Part shown: positions 11,905 to 20,621 of the stretch, in pieces
Position numbering within the stretch: the stretch's first letter is position 1
Layout: every line of letters begins with the position of its first letter
DNA from: Thermomonas sp.
Lineage (GTDB): Bacteria > Pseudomonadota > Gammaproteobacteria > Xanthomonadales > Xanthomonadaceae
Assembly (NCBI RefSeq): GCF_025993755.1
Contig: NZ_JAMQHN010000062.1
Span: forward strand, 1 to 46,195
Direction: 5' to 3'
Length of the DNA: 46,195 nucleotides
The notes under the pieces: generated by a model
What the model was told of the DNA's origin: nothing
Seen by the model: the letters and a program-made list of their open reading frames with translations, nothing else
The model's database searches: none
Translations under genes and position numbers: made by a program

Positions 11905-12648
11905 ATGCGCCGCAGGATCGTCGCCGGAAACTGGAAACTGCACGGAACCCGCGCCTTCGCCGATGCGCTGGTGACGGCGATCGCCACCGCGATCCCGCAG
12001 GGCGTCGAACTGGTGGTGCTGCCGCCATACCCGTATCTGGGCGAACTGGTCGCCCGCTTTGCCGGCACCGGGCTGGCGTTCGGCGCACAGGACGTGAGCT
12101 GTCACGACAAAGGCGCATTCACCGGCGAGGTGTCGGCGGCGATGCTGGCCGACCTCGGCGCGCGCCATACCCTGGTCGGACATTCCGAACGGCGCCAATA
12201 CCACGCGGAAAGCAGTGAACTGGTGGCGCGCAAGTTTGTCGCGGCGCAGGCGGCCGGGCTTGTTCCGATCCTGTGCGTGGGTGAAAGCCTCGACGCACGG
12301 GAGGCCGGACACACCGAAGACGTCATCGCCAGCCAGCTGCAACCGGTGCTGGAACTGGCCGGCGCGGCGGCGTTCGCCACCGCCGTGGTGGCCTACGAAC
12401 CGGTCTGGGCGATCGGTACCGGCCGCACCGCCAGCCCCGAACAGGCGCAGGCCGTCCACGCCTTCATCCGCGCGCAGGTGGCCGCCCGCGATGCCGCCAT
12501 CGCTGCCACATTGCCGATCCTGTACGGCGGCAGCGTCAAGCCCGACAACGCCGCCAGCCTGTTCGCCCAGCCCGATATCGACGGCGGCCTGATCGGTGGC
12601 GCCGCGCTGGTGGCCGACGACTTCCTCGCCATCGCCCGGGCCGCTTGA
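11905..12648 (+). CDS. tpiA: triosephosphate isomerase
   Basis: TpiA interconverts dihydroxyacetone phosphate and glyceraldehyde-3-phosphate in glycolysis and gluconeogenesis. The product has 247 residues, with Asn9 and Lys11 in AGNWKLHG, the electrophile His93 in VGHSERR, the catalytic Glu165 in AYEPVWAIGTG and the phosphate-gripping YGGSVKP. The ATG at 11905 follows AGGAAG; an upstream in-frame ATG at 11851 would add an unrelated leader and is rejected. In many relatives secG follows tpiA; here a repeat and the minor-pilin operon follow instead. Confidence 0.97.
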   Translation: MRRRIVAGNWKLHGTRAFADALVTAIATAIPQGVELVVLPPYPYLGELVARFAGTGLAFGAQDVSCHDKGAFTGEVSAAMLADLGARHTLVGHSERRQYHAESSELVARKFVAAQAAGLVPILCVGESLDAREAGHTEDVIASQLQPVLELAGAAAFATAVVAYEPVWAIGTGRTASPEQAQAVHAFIRAQVAARDAAIAATLPILYGGSVKPDNAASLFAQPDIDGGLIGGAALVADDFLAIARAA

Positions 12649-12659
12649 ACCTTTTTGCT

Positions 12660-12727
12660 CGTCATCCCCGCGAAGGCGGGGGCGGGGATCCATGGACGTT
12701 GACCCATCGAACATCAACGTCCTTGGA
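12660..12727. repeat. CGTCATCCCCGCGAAGGCGGGG-type palindromic repeat
   Basis: The left part (12660-12688) has the motif CATCCCCGCGAAGGCGGGG, a short hairpin around GCGAA that is widely dispersed in Xanthomonadaceae genomes as part of the phrase ending GGGGATCCA. Here the GGCGGGG portion is repeated, giving an imperfect copy. Immediately right of it, TCCATGGACGTTGA (12689-12702) and TCAACGTCCTTGGA (12714-12727) form a 14-base inverted repeat with one mismatch. The whole looks like a mobile palindromic element; it also lies where a tpiA terminator would be. Confidence 0.65.
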
Positions 12728-12855
12728 CTTGGGTTCTTCTCCTCCCGGAACGCCCCGGTCAACCGCTTGACCCCACGAACCGCCCGCCTGTCGCCGATCC
12801 GTGGCATTGGTGCATACTCGCGGCTAATGTGCCTAGTGCCTGAAACGGGGGCGAT

Positions 12856-13404
12856 ATGCTGCAACGCAATAAACATCCGGAGGGGACGCCAAACCCTGTG
12901 CCAGGGCGTCACGCATCGCGCGGCTTCACCCTGGTGGAGCTGATGGTGACGGTGGCGGTGATCGCGGTGATCGCGGCGGTTGCGGTTCCCAACATGAGCA
13001 CGATCATCAAGCGCAACCGTCTCAAGAGCCAGGCCGAAGACGTGATGGGCACCCTGCAATTGGCGCGTTCGGAAGCGATTCGCACCAACGCGCGGGTCAC
13101 CGCCTGCGCGTCCGCCGGCGGAATCACCTGCAGCACGGGTGCGCAGCGTTTCGTCGTCTTCGATTCGAACAATGCCATCGTGCGCGAGGTGACCATGCCC
13201 GCAGACGTGCAGCTCAGCGGGCCGGCGGCGGGCCTCGTGTTCCGCTCCACCGGACGGATCGACCCGAGCCTGCCCGCAGCGGATCGCGTCTTCGTGGTCT
13301 GCATTCCCGATGCCGCCCTCGGCGAGAACCAGCGGGAGATCAGCGTGGCCCTGGGGGGCGCGTCCACGAGTACAGCCGTGAACGGCGGAGGGAGCTGCCC
13401 ATGA
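12856..13404 (+). CDS. fimT: GspH/FimT family minor pseudopilin
   Basis: This is a minor pilin that helps prime type IV pilus assembly. The 182-residue product has a 23-residue leader ending SRG, then the prepilin-peptidase-processed helix starting FTLVELMVTV with Glu at +5, followed by a GspH-like globular domain (ARSEAIRTNARVTAC, GLVFRSTGRID) and paired cysteines. It opens the cluster fimT-pilV-pilW-pilX-pilY1-pilE and overlaps pilV by four bases. FimU is the alternative name for the same family. The leader is longer than usual. Confidence 0.88.
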   Translation: MLQRNKHPEGTPNPVPGRHASRGFTLVELMVTVAVIAVIAAVAVPNMSTIIKRNRLKSQAEDVMGTLQLARSEAIRTNARVTACASAGGITCSTGAQRFVVFDSNNAIVREVTMPADVQLSGPAAGLVFRSTGRIDPSLPAADRVFVVCIPDAALGENQREISVALGGASTSTAVNGGGSCP

Positions 13405-13865
13405 ACCGACCGATTTCATTCCCGCGCGCGCAGCGCGGCCTGAGCATGATCGAAGTGCTGATTTCCGTGCTGGTGCTCGCCCTCGGGCTGATGGGCATGG
13501 CGGCGATGCAGGCGCTGGCGCTGCGCGGCGGTCAGAGTTCGCTGGAATCCTCGCAGGCGGTCATGGCCGCCAATTCCATCATCGAGGCCATGCGCGCCAA
13601 CCGCGCCAATGCCGCCAGCTACGTTTTCGATGGCACCGTCAACTGCGCTTCGGTTCCGGCGGCTGGGTTGTCGCTGGCGACCTGGGATATCCACCAATGG
13701 ACGGTGCAGCTGAAGACCGCCATCGGCAACGATCCCGCGGATACGGGCACCTGTGGAAGCATCGCCCAGGTGGGCGGCGGTGTCTATGAAATCACCGTCC
13801 AGTGGGACGACCGGCGCGCCGGCGGCGGCCAGACCCGGCGTCTGACCACGAGGGCCACCCTATGA
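13401..13865 (+). CDS. pilV: type IV pilus minor pilin PilV
   Basis: PilV is a minor pilin that joins the PilY1-containing tip complex. The product has 154 residues, with a 13-residue leader ending AQRG and the mature helix LSMIEVLISVLVLALGLMG, including Glu at +5. The segment MAANSIIEAMRANR after the helix is typical of PilV. Two cysteine-containing loops follow. It overlaps fimT by four bases and pilW by four bases (ATGA), so the operon is translationally coupled. Confidence 0.9.
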   Translation: MNRPISFPRAQRGLSMIEVLISVLVLALGLMGMAAMQALALRGGQSSLESSQAVMAANSIIEAMRANRANAASYVFDGTVNCASVPAAGLSLATWDIHQWTVQLKTAIGNDPADTGTCGSIAQVGGGVYEITVQWDDRRAGGGQTRRLTTRATL

Positions 13866-14749
13866 AGCGGCTTCATGTCCGGCATTCGGCGCAGGGCTTC
13901 AGTCTGATTGAAATGATGATCGCCCTGCTGCTGGGTCTGATCGTCCTTGGCGCGGCGTTTGTCCTGTTCGTGGGGAACCTGCGGACGTTCAATTCCAACG
14001 ACGGGCAGAACCGCGTGCAGGAAAACGCGCGGGTGGCCTATGAAATGCTGGCGGCCGACGTGCGTTCCACGGGAACCACGGCCTGCACCAGGGAGTCCTC
14101 GGTGCGCGGAACGGACAGCAACAGCGATGCGTTCCGCTCGCCGCTGGACGGGACCTCCAGCAGCCTCACGATGGTCGGGGTCGACGAGATGGCCTACCGC
14201 GTCGATCCGAACAACAGCGATGCCAGCCACGTCACCCTGCTGGATGCCACGCCCGCAGCTTCGGACATCTTCAACGTCAACGACGTTCTGATGATCTGCA
14301 ACGGCTCCATGACCGGTTTCGCCACCGTCAATTCCATCAGCGGGCAGCAGATCAATTTCACCACTCCGCTGGCGTTCAACCCGGTCGATACCGTGGGGGC
14401 CTCTCGGGCCAGCATCTCGATTGGCCGCCTGCGTACGACCACCTGGTCGGTGGCGCCCAACGGCGGCCCGACCGGAAGCTCGCTGTACGTGGATCTCAAC
14501 GATGGCGCCGGCAACCAGGAAGCCGCGGTCGGCATCCAGCCGTGGACGCTGCTTTTCCACCAGACGCAGGGCGGCAATCCGAACGTGTACGCGCCGGCAA
14601 CGGGGGCCTCGTTCAACTACCAGAACGTGGATGCCGTGAACATGCTCATCCCCATTCGCGCCATCATCCCCGGGAACGCGCCGGGGGAATCCAACCAGGT
14701 GAATCGGAATCTCGCCGCCACGGTTGCCATCCGCAACCGTGTGCCCTAG
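13862..14749 (+). CDS. pilW: type IV pilus minor pilin PilW
   Basis: This is a minor pilin of the PilW/PilW-like family, 295 residues from the ATG at 13862. The leader MKRLHVRHSAQG is followed by FSLIEMMIALLLGLIVLGA with Glu at +5. After it come NRVQENARVAYEMLAADVRSTG, the conserved post-helix segment of PilW, and a long beta-rich globular part. The open frame continues upstream within pilV, but the ATG overlapping the pilV stop is the sensible start. It acts with PilV, PilX and PilY1 at the pilus tip. Confidence 0.9.
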   Translation: MKRLHVRHSAQGFSLIEMMIALLLGLIVLGAAFVLFVGNLRTFNSNDGQNRVQENARVAYEMLAADVRSTGTTACTRESSVRGTDSNSDAFRSPLDGTSSSLTMVGVDEMAYRVDPNNSDASHVTLLDATPAASDIFNVNDVLMICNGSMTGFATVNSISGQQINFTTPLAFNPVDTVGASRASISIGRLRTTTWSVAPNGGPTGSSLYVDLNDGAGNQEAAVGIQPWTLLFHQTQGGNPNVYAPATGASFNYQNVDAVNMLIPIRAIIPGNAPGESNQVNRNLAATVAIRNRVP

Positions 14750-14764
14750 TCGCGCAGGTATGCC

Positions 14765-15304
14765 ATGAACAGATCGTCCCAATCCCAACGCGGTGTCTCC
14801 CTGCTGGTCGTGCTGATCCTGCTGGTGGTGATGTCCGTGCTCGGCATTGCCGTCATGCGCAGTTCGGTCATGCAGGAACGCATGGCGGCCAACCTGCGCG
14901 ACCGCAGCCTGACCACGCAGGCGGTCGAAAACGCGCTGGCGTTCGCCATGAACTCGCTGGAGACCGATCCTATGAATGGCGTGACGAACGACCCGCCCGA
15001 AACTTCCACCGATTGCCCGATCTCCGGATCCAATATCATCTGTGGCCCACTTGCACAGACGCCAGCCGTGGGCAGTTCGGCCTGGATCAACGGACCTACA
15101 TTGAATGGCGTCAGGACGGAATACTGGATCCAGTATCTGGGTCGGAATCAGGCATTCCAGGAAAGCGGTGGCGTGGTCCCCAACCCGGGCAGCCAGCAGA
15201 CCGGCCCGCTGTTCCGGATCACCGCGCAAAGGCACCACAACCAGCCGGAACGTGCCGCCGTCACGCGTCAAACCGATGTCATCTACAGCATGCCACGCCT
15301 GTGA
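14765..15304 (+). CDS. pilX: type IV pilus minor pilin PilX
   Basis: The product has 179 residues, with the PilX N-terminal domain: a short leader ending SQRG, then VSLLVVLILLVVMSVLGIAVM. The usual Glu at +5 of major pilins is absent (Val here), which is known for PilX. The segment MQERMAANLRDRSLTTQAVENAL is the family signature. Cysteines at DCPIS and IICGP may pair. It lies 15 bases after pilW and seven bases before pilY1, in the expected position. Confidence 0.9.
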   Translation: MNRSSQSQRGVSLLVVLILLVVMSVLGIAVMRSSVMQERMAANLRDRSLTTQAVENALAFAMNSLETDPMNGVTNDPPETSTDCPISGSNIICGPLAQTPAVGSSAWINGPTLNGVRTEYWIQYLGRNQAFQESGGVVPNPGSQQTGPLFRITAQRHHNQPERAAVTRQTDVIYSMPRL

Positions 15305-15311
15305 GCCCGTC

Positions 15312-18300
15312 ATGAAGACCAAGAACATGGCCCGTATCAATGTCTGCAGTCGCCGCTCCTGGTGGAGCCTGCCGCTGGCCTGCCTGGCCACCCTGCTGTC
15401 GATGCCGGTGACCGCGGCGACCTTCGCGGTGCCCATCCCGGGCGATCCGCTGACCGCCGGCGCGCGCGTGCCGCCGAATATCCTGTTCGTGCTGGACGAC
15501 TCGGGGTCGATGGCCTTCAACTACATGCCCGACAGCGTGCCGCCACTCAGCGTCATCAGCAATAGACTGGCCTATACCCGCAATTCGCTGTCCTACAACC
15601 CGAACATCGACTACCTGCCGTGGACCAGGGCCGACGGCAACCGGATGACCGGGGGCACCAGCTACTACGCCGCCTATGGCAGCTTCAATCTGGTGGGCGG
15701 CAGCACGATTGACTTGTCCAATACCAGCAGTTGCAGGCAGTTCAACTACAACAGCAATTCCACGACGGATGAGGGCGTTGGCACGAATGTCTGCGGCGGC
15801 GTGCAGACCTTCTATGTGCCGAAGGATCTGACGGACACTTCGGAAACGTATTTGAGCAATGGCTACAACTACTACCGCTATCAGATCCATGCCGACGGCG
15901 TGATCGTACGCAGCTGGTATGGGGCCCGCAGTGGCTCCAGCCCCAATTACAACCGGGGCTTGTCCGGCCGCGGTTGCAGCACGAATACGGGCAACCAATG
16001 GCGCGAATGCACCCAGGTGACCCCGACCGGGCGCAGCGAAGCCGATGAGCGCACCAACTACGCGACGTGGTTTTCCTACCACCGCACCCGCATCAAGGCG
16101 GCCAAGGCCGGCGCCAGCGCCGCGTTCTCGCCGCTGACGCGTGACGTGCGCGTCGGTTTCCGCACCATCTGGGGGCGCGGTCCCAACCATTCCAACCCGA
16201 TTCCGGTCACCAAGGATGAAGGGCGGTTTGCCAACGACGGCGGCTCCACCAACCGCAACGACTGGTATGCGTCCCTGTTCTCGATCATCGGCTACAACGG
16301 CACCCCGCTGAAAGGGGGGCTCTACCAGGCCGGCAAGTATTTCGAGAACCAGACGGCCACCGGACCTTACGGCCCCGAGCCGCAAGCCGACCAAATCAGC
16401 TGCCGGCAGAACTTCACCATCCTGACCACCGACGGCTACTGGAACAACGACAGCGGCTATACGGCCGTCAATGAGCAGGACGACAACAACGGCTCGACCA
16501 TCACCGGGCCGGGCGGCAAGAGCTACACCTACACGCCGAAGACGCCGTACAGCAGCAGCGACGGCAATACCCTGGCCGACGTGGCCATGTATTTCTGGAA
16601 GCGCGACCTGCGCACGGATCTGACCAACAACGTGCCGACCAGCACCACCGACGACAGCCACCCGAAGCTGGGGGACCCGGCGTTCTGGCAGCACATGGTG
16701 ACCTTCGGGATTTCCATCGGTCTGTCGGGGACTTCCGGGATTGGCTCGGTGGATGACGTGCCGCAGAACATGTCCTGGAGAAACCCGAACGACACCGAAG
16801 ACAACGACCGCATCGACGACCTGCTGCACGCGGCGGTCAACGGGCACGGCACCTTCGTGGCCGCCACCAGCCCCGACGAGTTCACCCAGGGCCTGCAGTC
16901 GGCGCTGGCCACGATCGCGCAGCGCACCAGCGCGGCGTCCAACGTCGCCACCAGCGCCTTCCAGATCCGCTCCGGCGGCAAGGTCTTCAATGCCGCCTAC
17001 ATCGCCGGCAAGTGGACGGGCACCATCAACGCCTGGAATCTGGATGCCAACAACACGCCGTCCTCGCTCGCCTGGGCCAGTTCGGTGCCGAACTACAACG
17101 TGCGCAAGGTGTTCACCCGCGAGAGCAATGTCGGCCAGACTTTCCCGACACCCACCCAAATCGCGGCCCTGACCCGTACCGGCGGCCCGGTCAACTTCCA
17201 GGTGACCGGCGTGAACAACGCCAATTACCTCAAGGGTGATGCCAGTCAGGAGAAGCGCAACGGCGGCCTGCTGCGCGACCGTCCCAACAATTCACTGGGC
17301 GATATCGTCAACTCCTCGCCGTTCTACGTGGATGACACCCAGACCCTCTACGTCGGCGCCAACGACGGCATGATGCACGCGTTCAACGTGGCCGACGGCA
17401 AGGAGCTGTTCGCCTATGTGCCGGGACTGATCAAGATGGCCGATCTTTCCATGCTCAGCCGCGGCGATTACGAAAACTCCCACCGTTGGTACGTGGATGG
17501 CCCGATTGCAGTGACGGATCGCAAGCTGACGCCAAGTGCCAACTATCTCGTAGGCTCGCTGGGGCGTGGCGGCAAGGGAATGTATGGGCTGAATGTCACC
17601 AATCCCGCGTCCTTCGGCAACGCCGACGTCAGATGGGAGCTTGCCGAAACGGCCGGAAACAACATGGGCATGGTGACCGGGCGCCCGGCGCTGGCACTGG
17701 TCAACACCTCGCCCACGGCCAAGACGGCGGCGGCCATCGTCGGCAACGGCGTCAACAGCACCAACAACAAGGCGGTGCTGCTGGTTGTCAATGTCCAAAC
17801 CGGTGCGGTGATCCGTGAGATCAATACCGGCGCGGGCAGCGCGTCCCAGCCCAACGGGCTGTCTGCCCCGACGGCGATCCTGGGCACTGATGGCAAGTCG
17901 GTCGACTATGTGTATGCGGGCGATCTGCTCGGCAACGTGTGGAAATTCGACCTGACTGCATCCAATCCCTCGAGCTGGACGGCCAAGCTGTTGTTCCAGG
18001 CGAAGTCCGCCGATGGTACGGGTGTCCCGCAGCCGATTACCGGCGGCGTGACGATTGCCACCAATCCGGTGACATACAAGCGCTGGGTCTTCTTCGGTAC
18101 CGGCCGGTTCATGACGGTGTCGGATACCAACGACAAGGCGCCGCTGATGCAGGGGATCTACGGGTTTGAAGATACCGATGCCCAGTTGCAGTATTCGGAT
18201 CTGGTCAAGCGCACCATGATCAATACCGGCGCCACCCAGAGCGGCTATCCGGTGCGGACCTTCGAACCCAAGGCGGATCTCAACCCGGGAGCCAAGGGCT

Positions 18301-18683
18301 GGTATGTGACGTTGCCTGCCGGCGGTGAACGCATCATCCAGGATGCGCAGCTTCTGGCCAATGCACTGGTGACGGCCAGCATGATCCCGGAGAGCAACGT
18401 CTGCGATGCCACGGGTACCGGCTACATCAACGCCGTGGATGCGTTCACCGGCACCAGCCTCGGAACCTCGCTGTTCGATCTCAACAATGACGGCAGCACG
18501 ACCGACAACAATGTCGGCGGGGTTGCGGTTGGATCCGTGGACGTGGGCGTGGGCATGCCGACGCTGCCGATCTTCATCGACGGGCAGATGATCGTCACGG
18601 GCTCGGCCGGCAGTCTGGCGACCACCCGCACCCACCGCAGCATCTGGCGCACGGTGTCGTGGCGCGAATTCAGGAAGGATTGA
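15312..18683 (+). CDS. pilY1: PilY1-type pilus tip adhesin / mechanosensor
   Basis: PilY1 is the large secreted subunit at the pilus tip, used in adhesion, surface sensing and control of retraction. The product is about 1123 residues. It has a signal peptide ending near residue 35, and a von Willebrand A-like domain whose MIDAS motif Asp62-x-Ser64-x-Ser66 lies in LFVLDDSGSM. A long insert with TTDGYWNNDSG follows. The C-terminal PilY1 beta-propeller (about 640-1100) has landmarks VGANDGMMHAF, KGMYGLNVTNP and FFGTGRF. A DLNNDGSTTD loop at about 1056-1065 resembles the calcium site that controls retraction in Pseudomonas. It ends by overlapping the pilE start (TGATG). Confidence 0.93.
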   Translation: MKTKNMARINVCSRRSWWSLPLACLATLLSMPVTAATFAVPIPGDPLTAGARVPPNILFVLDDSGSMAFNYMPDSVPPLSVISNRLAYTRNSLSYNPNIDYLPWTRADGNRMTGGTSYYAAYGSFNLVGGSTIDLSNTSSCRQFNYNSNSTTDEGVGTNVCGGVQTFYVPKDLTDTSETYLSNGYNYYRYQIHADGVIVRSWYGARSGSSPNYNRGLSGRGCSTNTGNQWRECTQVTPTGRSEADERTNYATWFSYHRTRIKAAKAGASAAFSPLTRDVRVGFRTIWGRGPNHSNPIPVTKDEGRFANDGGSTNRNDWYASLFSIIGYNGTPLKGGLYQAGKYFENQTATGPYGPEPQADQISCRQNFTILTTDGYWNNDSGYTAVNEQDDNNGSTITGPGGKSYTYTPKTPYSSSDGNTLADVAMYFWKRDLRTDLTNNVPTSTTDDSHPKLGDPAFWQHMVTFGISIGLSGTSGIGSVDDVPQNMSWRNPNDTEDNDRIDDLLHAAVNGHGTFVAATSPDEFTQGLQSALATIAQRTSAASNVATSAFQIRSGGKVFNAAYIAGKWTGTINAWNLDANNTPSSLAWASSVPNYNVRKVFTRESNVGQTFPTPTQIAALTRTGGPVNFQVTGVNNANYLKGDASQEKRNGGLLRDRPNNSLGDIVNSSPFYVDDTQTLYVGANDGMMHAFNVADGKELFAYVPGLIKMADLSMLSRGDYENSHRWYVDGPIAVTDRKLTPSANYLVGSLGRGGKGMYGLNVTNPASFGNADVRWELAETAGNNMGMVTGRPALALVNTSPTAKTAAAIVGNGVNSTNNKAVLLVVNVQTGAVIREINTGAGSASQPNGLSAPTAILGTDGKSVDYVYAGDLLGNVWKFDLTASNPSSWTAKLLFQAKSADGTGVPQPITGGVTIATNPVTYKRWVFFGTGRFMTVSDTNDKAPLMQGIYGFEDTDAQLQYSDLVKRTMINTGATQSGYPVRTFEPKADLNPGAKGWYVTLPAGGERIIQDAQLLANALVTASMIPESNVCDATGTGYINAVDAFTGTSLGTSLFDLNNDGSTTDNNVGGVAVGSVDVGVGMPTLPIFIDGQMIVTGSAGSLATTRTHRSIWRTVSWREFRKD

Positions 18684-19096
18684 TGGACATGACCAAGCAA
18701 CGTCCGGCCCAGAGGCACAGCGCGGGTTTCACCCTGATCGAGCTGCTGGTGGTGGTGGCGATCATTGGCGTCCTTGCGTCGATCGCCTATCCGTCCTACG
18801 TGGATCACGTCCGCCGGACCCGCAGGGTGGCGGCGGAGGCCTGTCTCTCCGCCGTGGCCCAGCAGCTGGAACGCTGGTACACGACCAACATGACCTATGT
18901 CGGGTTCGCGCCGGATTTCGGGGCGTGCGATCAGAAAGTCACGAACGAGTTCTACAACGTCGTTCTGCCTACGCCTACGGTCCGGGCCTATACCCTGACG
19001 GCGTCGCCGATAGGGCCGCAGGCTGGCGATTCCTGCGGAACCCTGAGCCTCGACCAGGCGGGAACCAAGAGCCCGTCCACGAGCGGCTGCTGGTAA
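18683..19096 (+). CDS. pilE: type IV pilin protein PilE-like minor pilin
   Basis: The product has 137 residues, with a 15-residue leader ending HSAG and the mature N-terminus FTLIELLVVVAIIGVLASIAYP, including Glu at +5. The following SYVDHVRRTRRVAAEACL and QQLERWYTTNMTY are typical of the PilE-type minor pilins that close this operon. AGGAAGGA (18672-18679) serves either the ATG at 18683 or the one at 18689. A strong terminator follows 23 bases after the stop, marking the operon end. It is unlikely to be the major pilin because of its place beside pilY1. Confidence 0.88.
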   Translation: MDMTKQRPAQRHSAGFTLIELLVVVAIIGVLASIAYPSYVDHVRRTRRVAAEACLSAVAQQLERWYTTNMTYVGFAPDFGACDQKVTNEFYNVVLPTPTVRAYTLTASPIGPQAGDSCGTLSLDQAGTKSPSTSGCW

Positions 19097-19119
19097 CCCC
19101 GGCCGGATGCGGCAATTCC

Positions 19120-19151
19120 ACGACAAACCCGCCGAAAGGCGGGTTTGTCGT
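19120..19151 (+). terminator. strong hairpin ending the minor-pilin operon
   Basis: A perfect 14-base-pair stem (ACGACAAACCCGCC with GGCGGGTTTGTCGT) closes on a GAAA tetraloop. The AAA/TTT steps inside the stem are typical of intrinsic terminators in GC-rich bacteria, though no clean T-run follows. It lies between the pilE stop and the rarA start. Confidence 0.85.
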
Positions 19152-19217
19152 CATGGCCGTCGTGGCGAAGGCAGGCGCGTCGCACCGCCTGCGACGCCGC
19201 GCCCGTACAATGCCTGG

Positions 19218-20582
19218 ATGGGCGTTTCGCGCAAATCATCCGGTTCGCTGGATCTGCCGATCGGCGCTGCCGACGCCGAGGCGCTGCGGCCGCTGGCCGA
19301 GCGGATGCGGCCGCGCACGCTGGATGAAATGGTCGGCCAGCCGCGCCTGCTGGCGCCGGGGTCGGCGCTGCGCAAGGCCATCGAAGCCGGACGGCTGCAC
19401 TCGATGGTGCTGTGGGGGCCGCCGGGCTGCGGCAAGACCACGCTGGCCCTGCTGCTGGCCCGTCACGCCGAGGCCGAGTTCGTCGCGATTTCTGCGGTGC
19501 TCTCCGGCCTGCCGCAGGTGCGCGAGGTGCTGGCGCGGGCGCAGGCACGCTTCGAGGCCGGCGAGCGCACGCTGCTGTTCGTCGATGAGGTGCACCGGTT
19601 CAACAAGATCCAGCAGGACGCCTTCCTGCCGCACATCGAACGCGGCACCATCCTGTTCGTCGGCGCCACCACCGAAAACCCCTCATTCGAACTGAATTCG
19701 GCGTTGCTCTCGCGCTGCCGCGTGCACGTGCTTGATGCGGTATCCGCCGAGGACATCGCCATGGCGCTGCGCCGTGCCCTTGAGGATCACGAGCGCGGAC
19801 TGGGTGGACTTGATCTCAAAGTTTCCGATGCGGCGCTGGCCGAAATCGCCGCCGCCGCCGACGGCGACGTGCGCCGTGGCCTGACGCTGCTGGAAATCGC
19901 CGCAGACATCGCCCAGCAGGAGGGCGGGGAGGTCACCACAGCCACCTTGCACCAGGTGCTGGCCGACCGCACTCGCCGGTTCGACAAGGGCGGCGAGCAG
20001 TTCTACGACCAGATTTCGGCCCTGCACAAATCGGTGCGCAGCAGCCATCCGGACGCGGCGCTGTACTGGCTGGTGCGGATGCTCGACGGCGGCGCCGACC
20101 CGGCCTACCTCGCGCGGCGCATGACCCGGATGGCGGTGGAAGACGTCGGTCTGGCCGATCCGCGCGCGCTGCAGATGGCGCTGGAGGCATGGGACGCTTA
20201 CGAGCGGCTCGGCAGCCCCGAAGGCGAACTGGCGCTGGCGCAAGCCGTGATCTATCTGGCCAGCACCGCCAAATCGAATGCCGGCTACAAGGCGCTGGGC
20301 GCCGCGCGTCGCGACCTGCGCGAATTCGGCACCCAGCCGGTGCCCATGCACCTGCGCAACGCGCCGACCAAGCTGATGAAGGAACTCGGCTACGGCGACG
20401 GCTACCAGTACGACCACGACGTCGCCGGCGGAGTGGCGCTGGATCAGACCGCCTTCCCTGAATCCATGGGCGAACGCGCCTACTACCACCCGGTGGCGCG
20501 CGGGCTGGAAATCAAGCTCAAGGAAAAACTCGACGCGCTGCGCGCCGCCCGCGCCAAGGCGCAGCGCGGGCGGAAAACCTAG
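19218..20582 (+). CDS. rarA: replication-associated recombination protein A
   Basis: RarA (MgsA) is a clamp-loader-like AAA+ ATPase that acts at stalled replication forks. The product has 454 residues. It shows the MRPRTLDEMVGQ lead-in, Walker A GPPGCGKT (67-74), Walker B LLFVDEVHRFN with Asp123-Glu124, the GATTENPSFELN sensor region and the C-terminal tetramerisation/DUF domain (PVPMHLRNAPTKLMKELGYG). The ATG at 19218 was preferred because the open frame upstream of it runs through the pilE terminator hairpin. The convergent sodB lies 39 bases beyond the stop. Confidence 0.95.
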   Translation: MGVSRKSSGSLDLPIGAADAEALRPLAERMRPRTLDEMVGQPRLLAPGSALRKAIEAGRLHSMVLWGPPGCGKTTLALLLARHAEAEFVAISAVLSGLPQVREVLARAQARFEAGERTLLFVDEVHRFNKIQQDAFLPHIERGTILFVGATTENPSFELNSALLSRCRVHVLDAVSAEDIAMALRRALEDHERGLGGLDLKVSDAALAEIAAAADGDVRRGLTLLEIAADIAQQEGGEVTTATLHQVLADRTRRFDKGGEQFYDQISALHKSVRSSHPDAALYWLVRMLDGGADPAYLARRMTRMAVEDVGLADPRALQMALEAWDAYERLGSPEGELALAQAVIYLASTAKSNAGYKALGAARRDLREFGTQPVPMHLRNAPTKLMKELGYGDGYQYDHDVAGGVALDQTAFPESMGERAYYHPVARGLEIKLKEKLDALRAARAKAQRGRKT

Positions 20583-20595
20583 CAGCGTTCCAAGT

Positions 20596-20618
20596 GCAGG
20601 AGCGGCCCATGGCCGCGA
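20596..20618. repeat. GCAGGAGCGGCCCATGGCCGCGA palindrome
   Basis: The stem GCGGCC (20602-20607) pairs with GGCCGC (20611-20616) around a CAT loop, inside the phrase CAGGAGCGGCCCATGGCCGC. This matches the GGAGCGGC-type REP family. It sits exactly in the 39-base gap between the convergent genes rarA and sodB and may act as a transcription barrier for both. Confidence 0.65.
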
Positions 20619-20621
20619 TCC

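Noticed and set aside
12800-12830. TGGCATTGGTGCAT as a sigma-54 promoter for the pilin operon
   Set aside because: The distance between GG and GC is seven bases instead of the required ten.
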